This document shows positions 1 through 8,791 of a DNA stretch of 64,000 nucleotides, piece after piece. Each line of letters begins with the position of its first letter. The first letter of the stretch is position 1. The DNA is taken from contig NC_014643.1 of NCBI RefSeq assembly GCF_000164695.2, positions 1,798,001 through 1,862,000 on the forward strand, in the 5' to 3' direction. A program made the position numbers and the translations under genes. The notes below the pieces were generated by a model. The model was given only the letters and a program-made list of their open reading frames with translations, did not search any database and had not been told where the DNA came from. The stretch comes from Rothia dentocariosa ATCC 17931. Its GTDB lineage: Bacteria > Actinomycetota > Actinomycetes > Actinomycetales > Micrococcaceae.

Positions 1-55
1 GGCGGGCACCAAAATCTTGTGAAAACTTCAGACGAACGACATAAGGAATAAGACT

Positions 56-1129
56 ATGACATATGGAAACTCTCGCGGTAAAAACCCCGAGTCGCGGAAA
101 CCTCGACCCGGCGCGAAACGTAATGGCGTGGGCGCTAGCTCCTCAACCCGAGGCGGTAAATTTAGCGGCAAAACTTCAGGCGGTGGAAAGTCTAAAGCCG
201 GTACATCAGGGTCTCCACGCGCCGCGCGTAGCCACGGTGCGGGTGCTTCCAAGCGGGATAGGCGGGCGCCGCATCGCCCCTATCGTTCCGGTGAAGCTTT
301 CCCGCATGAGCGCGGCGAATACAGGGTAAATAACTACTCTGGGCCACATCGCCCACGCCGTCCCCGTAATGCGCCTGTGGATCATTTTGATTTCTATGAT
401 CACGAAGGTGTACGCCTGCAAAAATTGATGGCGCAGGCAGGTGTTGCATCGCGTCGTGTATGTGAAGAGATGATCACGGAAGGACGAGTGACCGTTAACG
501 GTGAGGTCGTGACCGAGCTGGGGGTGCGTGTTAATCCTGCCGATGTGATTGTGCAGGTTGATGGTATGACCGTGCAGACTAACGAAAAGCTCATCTACAT
601 GGCGTTCAATAAACCTGCTGGCGTCGTTTCCACGATGGAAGACCCCGATGGCCGCCCCTGCATTAAAGATTTTCTACGTGACTCTATGAATGAGCGCGTT
701 TTCCATGTGGGACGATTAGACGTGGAAACCGAGGGTCTGCTGCTTCTTACTAACGACGGCGAGCTCGCAAACCGTTTAACACATCCTTCGTATGAGGTAC
801 CCAAAACGTATCTGGTGCAGGTGCGCGGTCCAGTAGAATCAGGTATTGGCGCTGAGCTAAAGAAAGGTATTCGCCTTGAAGACGGCGTATCGAGGGTGGA
901 CTCCTTTAAACTTGTGGATTCGGCACCCGGCCATGTGCTGATTGAAGTGACCATTCACTCGGGCAAGAACCGTATTGTGCGCCGCCTCTTTGAAGCCGTG
1001 GGGTATCCTGTGGAGAAACTTGTTCGTGTGCAGATGGGTCCCATTCGTATCGGATCGCAGAAGCAGGGGACTGTTCGTAATCTTTCTAAAGTCGAAATTG
1101 GGCATCTGCTTGCTTCGGTGGAGATGTAA
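56..1129 (+). CDS. rluB: 23S rRNA pseudouridine synthase, RsuA/RluB family
   Basis: This enzyme converts a uridine of 23S rRNA to pseudouridine in the cytoplasm. An S4 RNA-binding domain (about residues 120-165, starting VRLQKLMAQAGVASRR) is followed by the synthase fold with the catalytic motif GRLDVETEGLLLL, whose Asp is residue 222. About 115 N-terminal residues are Gly/Ser/Arg/Lys rich and look disordered; such a basic tail is common in actinobacterial RluB and makes this protein (357 aa) longer than the E. coli type. The start ATG follows an AAGGAA ribosome binding site. The stop overlaps the next start (TAATG), so it is translationally coupled to tyrA. Assignment to RluB rather than RsuA rests on neighbourhood (usual order scpB-rluB-tyrA-cmk-der). 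Confidence 0.9.
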   Translation: MTYGNSRGKNPESRKPRPGAKRNGVGASSSTRGGKFSGKTSGGGKSKAGTSGSPRAARSHGAGASKRDRRAPHRPYRSGEAFPHERGEYRVNNYSGPHRPRRPRNAPVDHFDFYDHEGVRLQKLMAQAGVASRRVCEEMITEGRVTVNGEVVTELGVRVNPADVIVQVDGMTVQTNEKLIYMAFNKPAGVVSTMEDPDGRPCIKDFLRDSMNERVFHVGRLDVETEGLLLLTNDGELANRLTHPSYEVPKTYLVQVRGPVESGIGAELKKGIRLEDGVSRVDSFKLVDSAPGHVLIEVTIHSGKNRIVRRLFEAVGYPVEKLVRVQMGPIRIGSQKQGTVRNLSKVEIGHLLASVEM

Positions 1130-2265
1130 TGACAGAAACAACTATGACCCCCATGCTGGAAGGACCGGTCCTCGTGGTAGGGGCTGGCCTATTGGGTGCA
1201 TCTATCGGGCTAGGTTTGCGTGCTGCGGGGCTTGAAGTTTATCTGCAGGATATTTCGCCCACCGTTGAAGCCGTCGCCGAAGATATTGGGGCAGGAACCC
1301 GGCTCGGTACCCTTGAGTCCGATGAGCGTGAATCCTTCGCCCCGCAGCTGGTAGTTGTGGCTTCTCCGCCGGATATAGCCGGAAAGCTTTGCATACAGGC
1401 ATTGCGGGAGTATGCGCCTAGCCCCGGATATGCGGGCGCTACCGTGACCGACATTGCCTCCGTTAAAGTACAGCCTTTAGAGCAGGTACTCGCCTCTGAT
1501 GCTGATGCTTCACGATACGTTGGTTCGCACCCGATGGCTGGGCGTGAAAAGACCGGCCCGGTTGCGGCGCGTGGGGAGCTTTTTCAGGCGCGTCCCTGGA
1601 TTATCTGCGAACATGACGATGCACGTATCGAGTGCGTGCGATTAGTGCGCGCCCTTGCGGTAGAGCTTGGGTCTTTCGTGACGACTCTTAGCGCTGAAGA
1701 ACACGACGAAACTGTTGCGTTGATTTCACATCTGCCGCAGGCTATGAGCTCCCTGCTAGCGACTCGGCTGCAGGAAACTCCCTTATATGCGCTTGGTTTA
1801 GCAGGGCAAGGGCTTCGCGATACGGTTCGCATCGCTGCTTCCGACCCCGCACTCTGGGTGCAGATTTTTGCGGCGAACGCAGCGCCTATCGTGAAAAGCC
1901 TCTATGGTGTGCGAGAAGATTTAAACCGTCTGATTGAAACATTAGAAGATCCTTTGGCATCGGGCGCCAGGCTTGATCTTGCGCAGCTGATGAGCGAAGG
2001 TAACGCCGGTGTGGCACGCATCCCTGGTAAACACGGCGGAGTTCCGACGGCTTTTGCGACCCTCACCGTTTTGGTTGATGATGAGCCCGGAACTTTGGCA
2101 CGGATGCTGGCAGATATTGGTGACTTGGGGGTTAACCTTGAAGATTTGCGACTGGAACACTCCACGGGCGCGCCCGTCGGTATGGCTGAGGTTTCGGTAA
2201 ACCCGGCAAAACACGACTATTTGGTAGACGGGCTTACGGAACGAGGCTGGAAAGTCGTAAAATAG
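1129..2265 (+). CDS. tyrA: Prephenate dehydrogenase (tyrosine biosynthesis)
   Basis: It oxidatively decarboxylates prephenate to 4-hydroxyphenylpyruvate with NAD(P)+, the committed step to tyrosine. The N-terminal Rossmann motif GAGLLGASIG is at residues 18-27, the substrate-pocket motif GSHPMAGREKTG follows, and an ACT-like regulatory domain (from about residue 305, TLTVLVDDEPGTLARM) closes the 378-aa protein, suggesting feedback control by an aromatic amino acid. The start ATG overlaps the rluB stop by one base, which fixes it. It is not fused to chorismate mutase. cmk starts 51-96 bases downstream in the same direction. Confidence 0.93.
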   Translation: MTETTMTPMLEGPVLVVGAGLLGASIGLGLRAAGLEVYLQDISPTVEAVAEDIGAGTRLGTLESDERESFAPQLVVVASPPDIAGKLCIQALREYAPSPGYAGATVTDIASVKVQPLEQVLASDADASRYVGSHPMAGREKTGPVAARGELFQARPWIICEHDDARIECVRLVRALAVELGSFVTTLSAEEHDETVALISHLPQAMSSLLATRLQETPLYALGLAGQGLRDTVRIAASDPALWVQIFAANAAPIVKSLYGVREDLNRLIETLEDPLASGARLDLAQLMSEGNAGVARIPGKHGGVPTAFATLTVLVDDEPGTLARMLADIGDLGVNLEDLRLEHSTGAPVGMAEVSVNPAKHDYLVDGLTERGWKVVK

Positions 2266-2361
2266 CTGGCGTTCTTCAGCAGTTACCCCCCGTAAGCCTG
2301 GATATTCAAGATTATTTTGACACTCAACATGCGGGACCCCTCGCAGACAGAAAGTAATGTT

Positions 2362-3087
2362 ATGCATGAGAACCCTAAACTTACGATCGCGATCGATGGA
2401 CCGTCAGGTTCTGGAAAATCATCGGTCTCAAAAGAAGTCGCACGCCATTTTGGGTTAGCTTACCTAGACACAGGCGCTATGTATCGTGCCGCAACCTATC
2501 GTGTACTTCAACTCGATATTGATCTTGCTGACCAAGACGCTATCGGGAAAGCTGTGCGAGAGATGCCGCTCGTCTTCGGAACCAATATCAAAGAAGAAGA
2601 AATTTTGATGGGCACCACCGATATTCGCGAGGAAATCCGCACTGAACGAATTTCTGGTGCCGTCTCTGCGGTAGCCTCTGTGCCTGCCGTTCGTGAACAC
2701 CTCATCGAGCTACAGCGCTGGACGATCAACCACGCAGTCAACGGTATTGTGGCAGAGGGGCGAGATATTACGACCGTGGTGGCACCGGATGCAGATGCAC
2801 GCATACTGCTAACCGCATCGGAAGAGGTACGCATGGCACGCCGTGGACTAGAGAACACCGAAAAATCAGGGGAGTCCGGCGACCTTACGCAGCAGATCTC
2901 TGAACGCGATACCCAGGATTCTAAGGTAAACAATTTTATGGAAGCCGCCCCCGGTGTAGCCTTGGTAGACAGCTCGGATCTGGATTTTAACGAGACCGTA
3001 TCAGCAGTTATTAATGCTGTTAATGCACAGGTGAAGGCGAAACGACAAGCATCACGGGATGCCTCTGCAGGGACCGAGACCGCATAA
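2362..3087 (+). CDS. cmk: Cytidylate (CMP/dCMP) kinase
   Basis: It phosphorylates CMP and dCMP to the diphosphates with ATP. The P-loop GPSGSGKS lies at residues 13-20 of the chosen product, followed by YLDTGAMYRA and the lid region AEGRDITTVVAPDAD, all typical of bacterial Cmk. An in-frame ATG at 2317 would add 15 residues with no similarity to the family and no ribosome binding site. The ATG at 2362 has a weak purine-rich site (AGAAAG) 7 bases before it and puts the usual short lead before IAIDGPSGSGK, so 241 aa is preferred. Its place between tyrA and der is the standard actinobacterial order. Confidence 0.9.
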   Translation: MHENPKLTIAIDGPSGSGKSSVSKEVARHFGLAYLDTGAMYRAATYRVLQLDIDLADQDAIGKAVREMPLVFGTNIKEEEILMGTTDIREEIRTERISGAVSAVASVPAVREHLIELQRWTINHAVNGIVAEGRDITTVVAPDADARILLTASEEVRMARRGLENTEKSGESGDLTQQISERDTQDSKVNNFMEAAPGVALVDSSDLDFNETVSAVINAVNAQVKAKRQASRDASAGTETA

Positions 3088-3179
3088 AATACTTGAAAAG
3101 ACAGCGAACATACTAGTGAGAAATTAAAGCTGCTAGGACAAGCCTTAAGCTGGCGTTCGCGCAGAAGAAAGGACGGCGC

Positions 3180-4769
3180 ATGGCTGAGAACGACGCTACC
3201 CGCGACGACTACGAAGACAAATACCTAGGCGGCGGAGAAGATGACCTCACCGAACGTTTAGCCGATATTGACGACGAAACCGCAGAAGCGCGTGCGCAGG
3301 CTCTTCTGGAAGGACTCGACGACTATGACCTTGATGAAGAAGACCGTGCCCTTCTTGGCGCTTGGGGCTTTGACTTTGACGAAGACAACGAACAATTCGC
3401 CGATCCTGTAGTAGCTATCGTGGGGCGCCCCAACGTGGGAAAATCCACCATTATTAACCGCATTCTGGGGCGTCGGGAAGCCGTGGTAGAAGATAAGCCG
3501 GGCGTGACTCGCGACCGCGTCTCCTATAAAGCCGAATGGGTTGGCAAACGCTTTACCCTTGTCGATACCGGCGGCTGGGAGTCCGATGCTCGTGGTATTG
3601 ACGCTCAGGTAGCGGATCAGGCAGAGATTGCGGTTGAGCAGGCCGATGTTGTCATCCTCGTTGTGGACGCACGCGTGGGAATTACCGCCTCAGACGAACA
3701 GATCGTGCGTATGCTTCGCCGTGTCAAGAAGCCTATCATTCTGATGGCAAATAAGATCGATGATTCCCACCTGGAACCGGAAATCTACAGCCTGTGGTCG
3801 CTGGGCATGGGACAGCCCTTCCCTGTTTCGGGTTTGCACGGTCGTGGCCTGGCGGATGCCCTCGACGAGCTTCTAGAGGTTATGCCCGAGCACTCCCAGT
3901 ACGCGCAGCCGGAGGCACCGGGCGGACCTCGCCGTGTGGCACTTATCGGCCGCCCCAACGTGGGTAAATCCTCACTGCTGAACAAACTAGCGGGTTCCGA
4001 ACGCGCCGTCGTGAACGATCTCGCGGGTACTACACGCGACCCTATTGATGAGGTTATTGATCTGGGGGGTTACCCGTGGCGATTCATCGATACAGCAGGT
4101 ATTCGCCGTCGTCAGCATATGGCGAAAGGCGCTGAATTTTATTCTTCACTCCGCACCCAGACAGCTCTGGAACGCTCTGAAGTCGCGGTCGTACTTCTGG
4201 ATGTTTCCGAACCGCTGAGCGAGCAGGATGTGCGCATCATTCAGACCACGATCGATTCCGGTCGCGCTATGGTATTGGCCTTCAACAAATGGGATACCCT
4301 CGATGAGGAACGCCGCGACATGCTCGAACGCGAAATTGACCGCGACCTGGCACATGTGAAATGGGCTCCGCGTGTGAATATCTCGGCAAAAACCGGCTGG
4401 CATAAAGATAAGCTGGTTCCCGCCCTGGAACGCTCGCTGGAATCTTGGGATTCGCGTATCCCAACCGGGCGACTGAACGCTTTCTTAGGTGAATTGGCGG
4501 CGGCGCATCCCCATCCGCTGCGTGGCGGTAAGCAGCCGCGCATCCTGTTCGGTACACAGGTGTCTTCACGCCCGCCGAAGTTTGTGCTCTTTACAACCGG
4601 GTTCTTAGACCCGGGGTATCGGCGTTTTATCACGCGCCGCCTGCGTGAAACCTTTGAGTTCACAGGTACGCCGATCGAAATTTCGATGCGCGTGCGCGAA
4701 CGCCGCTCCCTCGGGGACCGTCAGGGGAGCAAAGCGAAAAAGAGCGGCAAGGGCTCACGCAAACGCTAA
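3180..4769 (+). CDS. der: Ribosome-assembly GTPase Der (EngA)
   Basis: Der is an essential GTPase for maturation of the 50S ribosomal subunit. Two tandem G domains are visible: P-loop GRPNVGKST at about 82-90 with DTGGWE and NKID, and GRPNVGKSS at about 257-265 with DTAGIRR and NKWD. A KH-like domain and a basic Lys/Ser-rich tail follow. About 75 N-terminal residues are strongly acidic (Asp/Glu rich), an extension seen in actinobacterial Der but absent from the E. coli protein. An AAAGGA site precedes the ATG. A perfect 16-bp stem terminator follows the stop, so this ends the rluB-tyrA-cmk-der run. Confidence 0.95.
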   Translation: MAENDATRDDYEDKYLGGGEDDLTERLADIDDETAEARAQALLEGLDDYDLDEEDRALLGAWGFDFDEDNEQFADPVVAIVGRPNVGKSTIINRILGRREAVVEDKPGVTRDRVSYKAEWVGKRFTLVDTGGWESDARGIDAQVADQAEIAVEQADVVILVVDARVGITASDEQIVRMLRRVKKPIILMANKIDDSHLEPEIYSLWSLGMGQPFPVSGLHGRGLADALDELLEVMPEHSQYAQPEAPGGPRRVALIGRPNVGKSSLLNKLAGSERAVVNDLAGTTRDPIDEVIDLGGYPWRFIDTAGIRRRQHMAKGAEFYSSLRTQTALERSEVAVVLLDVSEPLSEQDVRIIQTTIDSGRAMVLAFNKWDTLDEERRDMLEREIDRDLAHVKWAPRVNISAKTGWHKDKLVPALERSLESWDSRIPTGRLNAFLGELAAAHPHPLRGGKQPRILFGTQVSSRPPKFVLFTTGFLDPGYRRFITRRLRETFEFTGTPIEISMRVRERRSLGDRQGSKAKKSGKGSRKR

Positions 4770-4791
4770 CTTGCTACCCAAACGTGAACGA

Positions 4792-4835
4792 GCATAAGCA
4801 CCCCACCCTTTATATCTTTGGTGGGGTGCTTATGC
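4792..4835. terminator. Bidirectional terminator between der and the oxidoreductase gene
   Basis: A perfect 16-bp inverted repeat (arms 4792-4807 and 4820-4835, GCATAAGCACCCCACC) with a 12-base loop lies between two convergent genes. The symmetric stem could stop transcription from both sides. Confidence 0.85.
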
Positions 4836-4862
4836 TTCCCTTGGCTAATTCGTCGCGCTCAT

Positions 4863-5462
4863 CTAAAAAGGTACGTTTGCGAGTAACTGGGCGCGTTGCT
4901 CAGCTGTCATTTTGTCTACCCGCGCATAAGGAAGCCACCGGAAATTTTTGATCCCGGTCTTCCGGAAAATACTTTGTTTGAAAATTCTGACGGCGGGCGC
5001 TCGCATGATGTATTTGTATATGGGCAAGGGCATACCGAGCGGGGTTACAAGAACGATTTCGGTATCGTGATTCAGCGTAGTGACAAGCCGGTATTCGCTA
5101 GGCTGTGTGTACAGCAGATCTTTGGCGTAGACTTTATCGATAAAGCCCTTGGTCATGGCGGGCATAGAATCCCACCAGATAGGGAAGATAAAGATCAAGC
5201 GATCTGCGGATTTTACACGCGCCTGATAGTCCGCTATCTGGTTAGTGATGGGATTACCACGACGCCAGTTAGCAAGATCTTCTGCTCGCATGACCGGGTC
5301 GAAACCATCGGCATGTAGATCAAGAAGATCGACCTCGTCGCCGCGTGCCTCAAGTTTATCGGTTATATTCTTGCATAGGGCAGCGCAAAAAGACCGCTGA
5401 TGGGGGATATTACGCCAAGCCTCGGCAGTGTAGGGATGATCGAAAATAATGAGGTTTTTCAT
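4863..5462 (-). CDS. Flavodoxin-fold NAD(P)H-dependent oxidoreductase
   Basis: A 199-aa protein of the flavodoxin-like NAD(P)H oxidoreductase family (MdaB/KefF/quinone reductase group), expected to bind FMN or FAD and reduce quinones or other electrophiles in the cytoplasm. It begins MKNLIIFDHPY, the phosphate-binding strand-loop of the fold, and carries the family motif FPIWWDSMPAMTKGFIDKVY. The open frame extends upstream to 5564, but the ATG at 5462 has an AGAGGG site and matches the family start. It is monocistronic, convergent with der. The precise substrate cannot be told. Confidence 0.85.
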   Translation of the reverse strand: MKNLIIFDHPYTAEAWRNIPHQRSFCAALCKNITDKLEARGDEVDLLDLHADGFDPVMRAEDLANWRRGNPITNQIADYQARVKSADRLIFIFPIWWDSMPAMTKGFIDKVYAKDLLYTQPSEYRLVTTLNHDTEIVLVTPLGMPLPIYKYIMRAPAVRIFKQSIFRKTGIKNFRWLPYARVDKMTAEQRAQLLANVPF

Positions 5463-5500
5463 GATGCCCTCTCTAAAAATCTGTAGCGTCTGTGAAGAGT

Positions 5501-5518
5501 CAGTGTGTTTTAACACTG
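5501..5518. promoter_or_regulatory. Inverted repeat upstream of the oxidoreductase gene
   Basis: CAGTGT and ACACTG separated by 6 bases form a perfect 6-bp inverted repeat about 40 bases upstream of the start at 5462. Its position fits an operator for a dimeric repressor, but no regulator gene lies next to it, so this is only a suggestion. Confidence 0.3.
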
Positions 5519-5752
5519 TCATCGCAGTAGCCCATATGCAAGCAGGGCTTTGGCAGGAATCCAAGCATTCTGAAGAGACGCTATGTTCTCAAAGTTCCCT
5601 TAGTCGTCTGTGTGGAATATATATTGAGCGGCAGCGAAAAATCCAGTATTTTCGCGTTTTCTAAGTTGCACGGGGTGAGAACCTGGGGTATAGTTATTCG
5701 AGTGTTCGCAGGGATTTCCTGGAAACACGGTACATAATAGTGTGATGTACAT

Positions 5753-5826
<74 letters not shown>

Positions 5827-5835
5827 CGCAGAAGA

Positions 5836-5872
5836 CGCTCTAATCGGTAAAACTATCGATTGGAGCGTTTTT
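5836..5872 (+). terminator. Terminator of tRNA-Pro
   Basis: Arms 5836-5846 (CGCTCTAATCG) and 5857-5867 (CGATTGGAGCG) pair over 11 bp with one G-U pair, followed by TTTTT. This is a classic intrinsic terminator 10 bases after the tRNA. Confidence 0.85.
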
Positions 5873-6077
5873 ATATTGGGTTTATCGTATATCGCTGTTT
5901 TCTGTCTACAACGCCGTTTTTTGTTAAGCTCTGCCGTGGTACGGGTAATCCCCGTCTTGGTTATTGGGCTGCTACTCTCGTATTTTTTACCGCATCTGAA
6001 CATTCTTTAGATCTGTGAGGGCGATGTCACTGCAAGCTCTTTCTTGGATAGATTATTTCGCGAATCAATATCGTTTT

Positions 6078-6107
6078 TTGTCTCGATTCGTATACTTTGC
6101 GTATTAT
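6078..6107 (+). promoter_or_regulatory. Possible promoter upstream of the lactate permease leader
   Basis: TTGTCT (6078-6083) and TATTAT (6102-6107) are separated by 18 bases. Both deviate from consensus, and the distance to the start codon implies a leader of more than 300 bases. The stretch 5873-6077 before it is AT-rich and shows no gene with a ribosome binding site. Confidence 0.25.
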
Positions 6108-6284
6108 GGCTTTCACTAGGCAAGAATACGCTTTAGGTGAAAGTACAACTATGATGTTCCTGTCTTTGAGTGGGAATACTTGCGAATTATTCTGTCGATA
6201 GTGGTATATTTTGGAGTGGATGAGGTGTCTACAGCTGGTCTGCCAAGGTAAATTCCTTGACACTACAAAGAGGTACTGGTAGCG

Positions 6285-6430
6285 CAGTGTGGAAGCAACA
6301 TCCGCACACACTGGCTTTCATAGCCAAAAACCACAGAATCGCAACCGTGGATCTTGGGTAAAAGTTCATGAACCCACGTTAATCCACATTAGCGGTACGC
6401 AGTGACCACTAAGAACCGCGTATGTCGCGG
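6285..6430 (+). promoter_or_regulatory. Highly structured leader of the lactate permease mRNA
   Basis: Five successive stem-loops can be drawn: CAGTGTG/CACACTG (6285-6313), TGGCT/AGCCA (6312-6326), GTGGAT/ATCCAC (6347-6387) enclosing TGGGT/ACCCA, GCGGT/ACCGC (6392-6419), and CCGCG/CGCGG (6416-6430). The last two share bases 6416-6419 and cannot form together, and the last ends one base before the ribosome binding site AAAGGA (6431-6436). This layout is typical of a translational switch, but no known riboswitch core was recognised, so function is inferred from structure only. Confidence 0.45.
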
Positions 6431-6442
6431 AAAGGAAAAACC

Positions 6443-8101
6443 ATGTGGCAGCAGGTATATGACCCGCTCAATTCCACTATGCTCTCAGCACTAGTAGCGG
6501 TAATCCCCATTGTCTTCTTCCTCCTTGGACTAACCATTCTCAAACTCAGCGGTATCAAAGCGGCGATTATTTCTCTCGCACTCGCACTCGGTATCGGAAT
6601 CTTCGTATTTGGGCTGCCAGTAGGCGCTGGAGCGGGCTCAATCCTTTATGGTTTCTTGGCTGGCCTATGGCCTATCGGCTGGATCGTGCTCATGGCGGTG
6701 TGGCTATACCGCATTACAGTGCGTTCCGGTCACTTCGACATTGTTCGTTCCTCTATCTCGGCCATCTCCACTGACCAGCGTATCCAGATGCTGCTGATCG
6801 CATTCTGCTTCGGTGGATTTCTCGAAGGCGCGGCAGGGTTCGGTATTCCGATCGCAATTTGTGCGGCTTTGCTGGTCAGCCTCGGGTTTAACCCGCTCAA
6901 GGCCGCAATGTTCGCGCTGGTTGCTAACGTTTCATCCGGTGCATACGGTGCTATCGGTATTCCGGTCAGCACCGGCGCCGAAAAAGGCAGTATTCCTCTG
7001 GCCGAATTATCGGCAAATATGGTTCCTGTGCTGCAGATTTTTGCGATGCTTATCCCAGTGCTCATGGTCGTTATCCAAGACGGGATACGCGGGTTACGCG
7101 AAACCGGCTTGGTGGCTCTGATTGTTGGTGCCGTTTACTCTGGCGGACAATCCCTTCTGCTACTGACCTTGGGAAACCCTGAGCTGGTTGATATTATTCC
7201 GCCGCTTCTATCATTGATCGTTTTGGCTCTCATCATGCGCGCATGGCAACCCAAGCATATTTTCCGTGAGCCTACCGCTCCCTCCCTGGAGGAAGTGCAA
7301 GCACAAGGCGAGACCAAGCATACCTCCGGTGAAATATTCAAGGCTTGGAGCCCATTCATCTACCTGTCCGTCGCAATTCTGCTCTGGTCTACGGTTCTAA
7401 AACCGGTATTCGCTAAAGCAGCTAAAGCAGGGGAGAGCGATGGCCCCCTAGGTTTCACTAATATCCTTGTCAATGTTCCTGGTATTCATGGGGCGATCGA
7501 GCAGGTGGCTCCTATCGCTAAAAACCCGACCCCTGTGAAAGCCGTCTTCACCTGGAATATTCTGGGAGCCTCGGGTACCGCGATCCTTGTGGCTGTTATT
7601 ATTACCGTGCTGTTCTCCTCCATCAGCTGGAAGGCCGCTTTCGAAGAGCTGGGCGGTGCTTGGAAACAGCTGCAGACGCCCATCATTATGATCTGTCTTG
7701 TGATGTCAGTTGCTAACGTGATGAACTATGCGGGTATGATCTCTTCCATCGCACTGGCCGTTGCGACGGTGGGTACATTCTTCCCATTCTTCTCACCGAT
7801 TATTGGTTGGATTGGCGTTTTTGTGACCGGTTCGGTGGTTAACAACAATATTCTCTTCGCGGGTCTGCAATCGACTACCGCTCACCAGATCGGCGTGAAC
7901 CCCACCCTGCTGGTGGCATCAAATACCGCCGGCGGTGTGATGGCGAAGATTGTCTCGCCGCAGTCTATCGCTATTGCGGCTGCATCTGTGGAAAGCTCTG
8001 GGCAGGAGTCGAAGATCACCTCAATGGCGATCAAGTACAGCGCCATTTTGCTGGTGCTGACCTGCGTGTGGGTATACCTGCTGTCGCTCGTCGTCCACTA
8101 G
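6443..8101 (+). CDS. lldP: L-lactate permease (LctP family)
   Basis: A polytopic membrane protein of the lactate permease family (about 552 aa, normal length) that imports L-lactate, and often D-lactate or glycolate, with protons. It opens MWQQVYDPLNSTMLSAL, the family signature, and has a dozen or more hydrophobic segments with conserved stretches such as FGGFLEGAAGFGIPIAI and FVTGSVVNNN. The frame opens at 6422, but AAAGGA at 6431-6436 places the start at the ATG at 6443. No lactate dehydrogenase (lldEFG or lldD) or LldR gene is next to it, so it is a stand-alone transporter here. A long structured leader precedes it and a terminator follows. Confidence 0.93.
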   Translation: MWQQVYDPLNSTMLSALVAVIPIVFFLLGLTILKLSGIKAAIISLALALGIGIFVFGLPVGAGAGSILYGFLAGLWPIGWIVLMAVWLYRITVRSGHFDIVRSSISAISTDQRIQMLLIAFCFGGFLEGAAGFGIPIAICAALLVSLGFNPLKAAMFALVANVSSGAYGAIGIPVSTGAEKGSIPLAELSANMVPVLQIFAMLIPVLMVVIQDGIRGLRETGLVALIVGAVYSGGQSLLLLTLGNPELVDIIPPLLSLIVLALIMRAWQPKHIFREPTAPSLEEVQAQGETKHTSGEIFKAWSPFIYLSVAILLWSTVLKPVFAKAAKAGESDGPLGFTNILVNVPGIHGAIEQVAPIAKNPTPVKAVFTWNILGASGTAILVAVIITVLFSSISWKAAFEELGGAWKQLQTPIIMICLVMSVANVMNYAGMISSIALAVATVGTFFPFFSPIIGWIGVFVTGSVVNNNILFAGLQSTTAHQIGVNPTLLVASNTAGGVMAKIVSPQSIAIAAASVESSGQESKITSMAIKYSAILLVLTCVWVYLLSLVVH

Positions 8102-8112
8102 CACATACCCCC

Positions 8113-8159
8113 GAATGCGCCAGTCTTGTGCCTCGAACGAGGTATGAGCTGGCGTATTC
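8113..8159 (+). terminator. Terminator of lldP
   Basis: Arms 8113-8123 (GAATGCGCCAG) and 8149-8159 (CTGGCGTATTC) pair over 11 bp with one wobble, and an inner GCCTC/GAGGT stem lies between. It starts 12 bases after the lldP stop. No long T tract follows. Confidence 0.6.
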
Positions 8160-8285
8160 TGTATGTAAGTGGGAGGAGGTTCCTCTTGTTTATCCTTGAG
8201 CCTTGGCTGTCTTACGGATTATGACGATGAGATAGTAGAATTGGTGCTTGATTTACCGACTACCTTCGAGAAAGAGGAAATAACA

Positions 8286-8681
8286 ATGTCTACCTTGGCA
8301 AGCGTCGTCACGGTCTTCGCATTCGTGTCCATCGCTATTCACGTGTATATCTGGATTCTTGAGACTTTCCTGTGGACTAAACCTCGGGGTCGGAATACCT
8401 TCGGTACCACGGAAGAATTTGCCGAAGCCTCCAAAGAAATGGCTGCAAATCAAGGGCTCTACAATCTCATGCTGGCCTGGATTGCAGCAACCGGCCTGTT
8501 AGCGTTCTGGGTTGGTGGTCTGCCTCAAGTTGGCATAGCCCTCATGTTTGCCGGTCTAGGTTCGATGGCCGTCGCGGGAATTTATCTCTTCGCGACCTCA
8601 CCGGATAAGCGTAAACCCGCGCTGATTCAGTGCGTGCCGCCAATCCTATCTCTCGTACTGCTTTTCACGATGGTGTCATAA
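8286..8681 (+). CDS. DUF1304 family small membrane protein
   Basis: A 131-aa integral membrane protein matching the DUF1304 family in length and layout: four hydrophobic segments, the first near residues 5-27, and the conserved NQGLYNLMLAWIA stretch in the middle. Function is unknown for the family. The frame continues upstream to 8169, but AAAGAGGAAA at 8270-8279 and the family start MSTLASVV select the ATG at 8286. It lies alone between two terminators, so it is probably transcribed on its own. Confidence 0.8.
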   Translation: MSTLASVVTVFAFVSIAIHVYIWILETFLWTKPRGRNTFGTTEEFAEASKEMAANQGLYNLMLAWIAATGLLAFWVGGLPQVGIALMFAGLGSMAVAGIYLFATSPDKRKPALIQCVPPILSLVLLFTMVS

Positions 8682-8722
8682 CGCAGAGCTTCACGAAATA
8701 AGACCGAGCTTGCAACATGATA

Positions 8723-8773
8723 GAGGTTTCTGCTTTCGCCTTTCAGTAGGCGGGGCAGGAATCTCTTCGTTTT
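8723..8773. terminator. Terminator between DUF1304 gene and tag
   Basis: Outer arms 8723-8733 and 8755-8765 pair over 11 bp with two wobbles, and inner CGCCT/AGGCG extends the structure. TTCGTTTT follows on the + strand. It separates two convergent genes. Confidence 0.7.
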
Positions 8774-8791
8774 AACCAAGACCCTTTATAT

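Noticed and set aside
1..51. End of an upstream gene, possibly scpB
   Set aside because: All three frames are open for part of this piece and end before rluB. With at most 16 codons visible I cannot say which is real.
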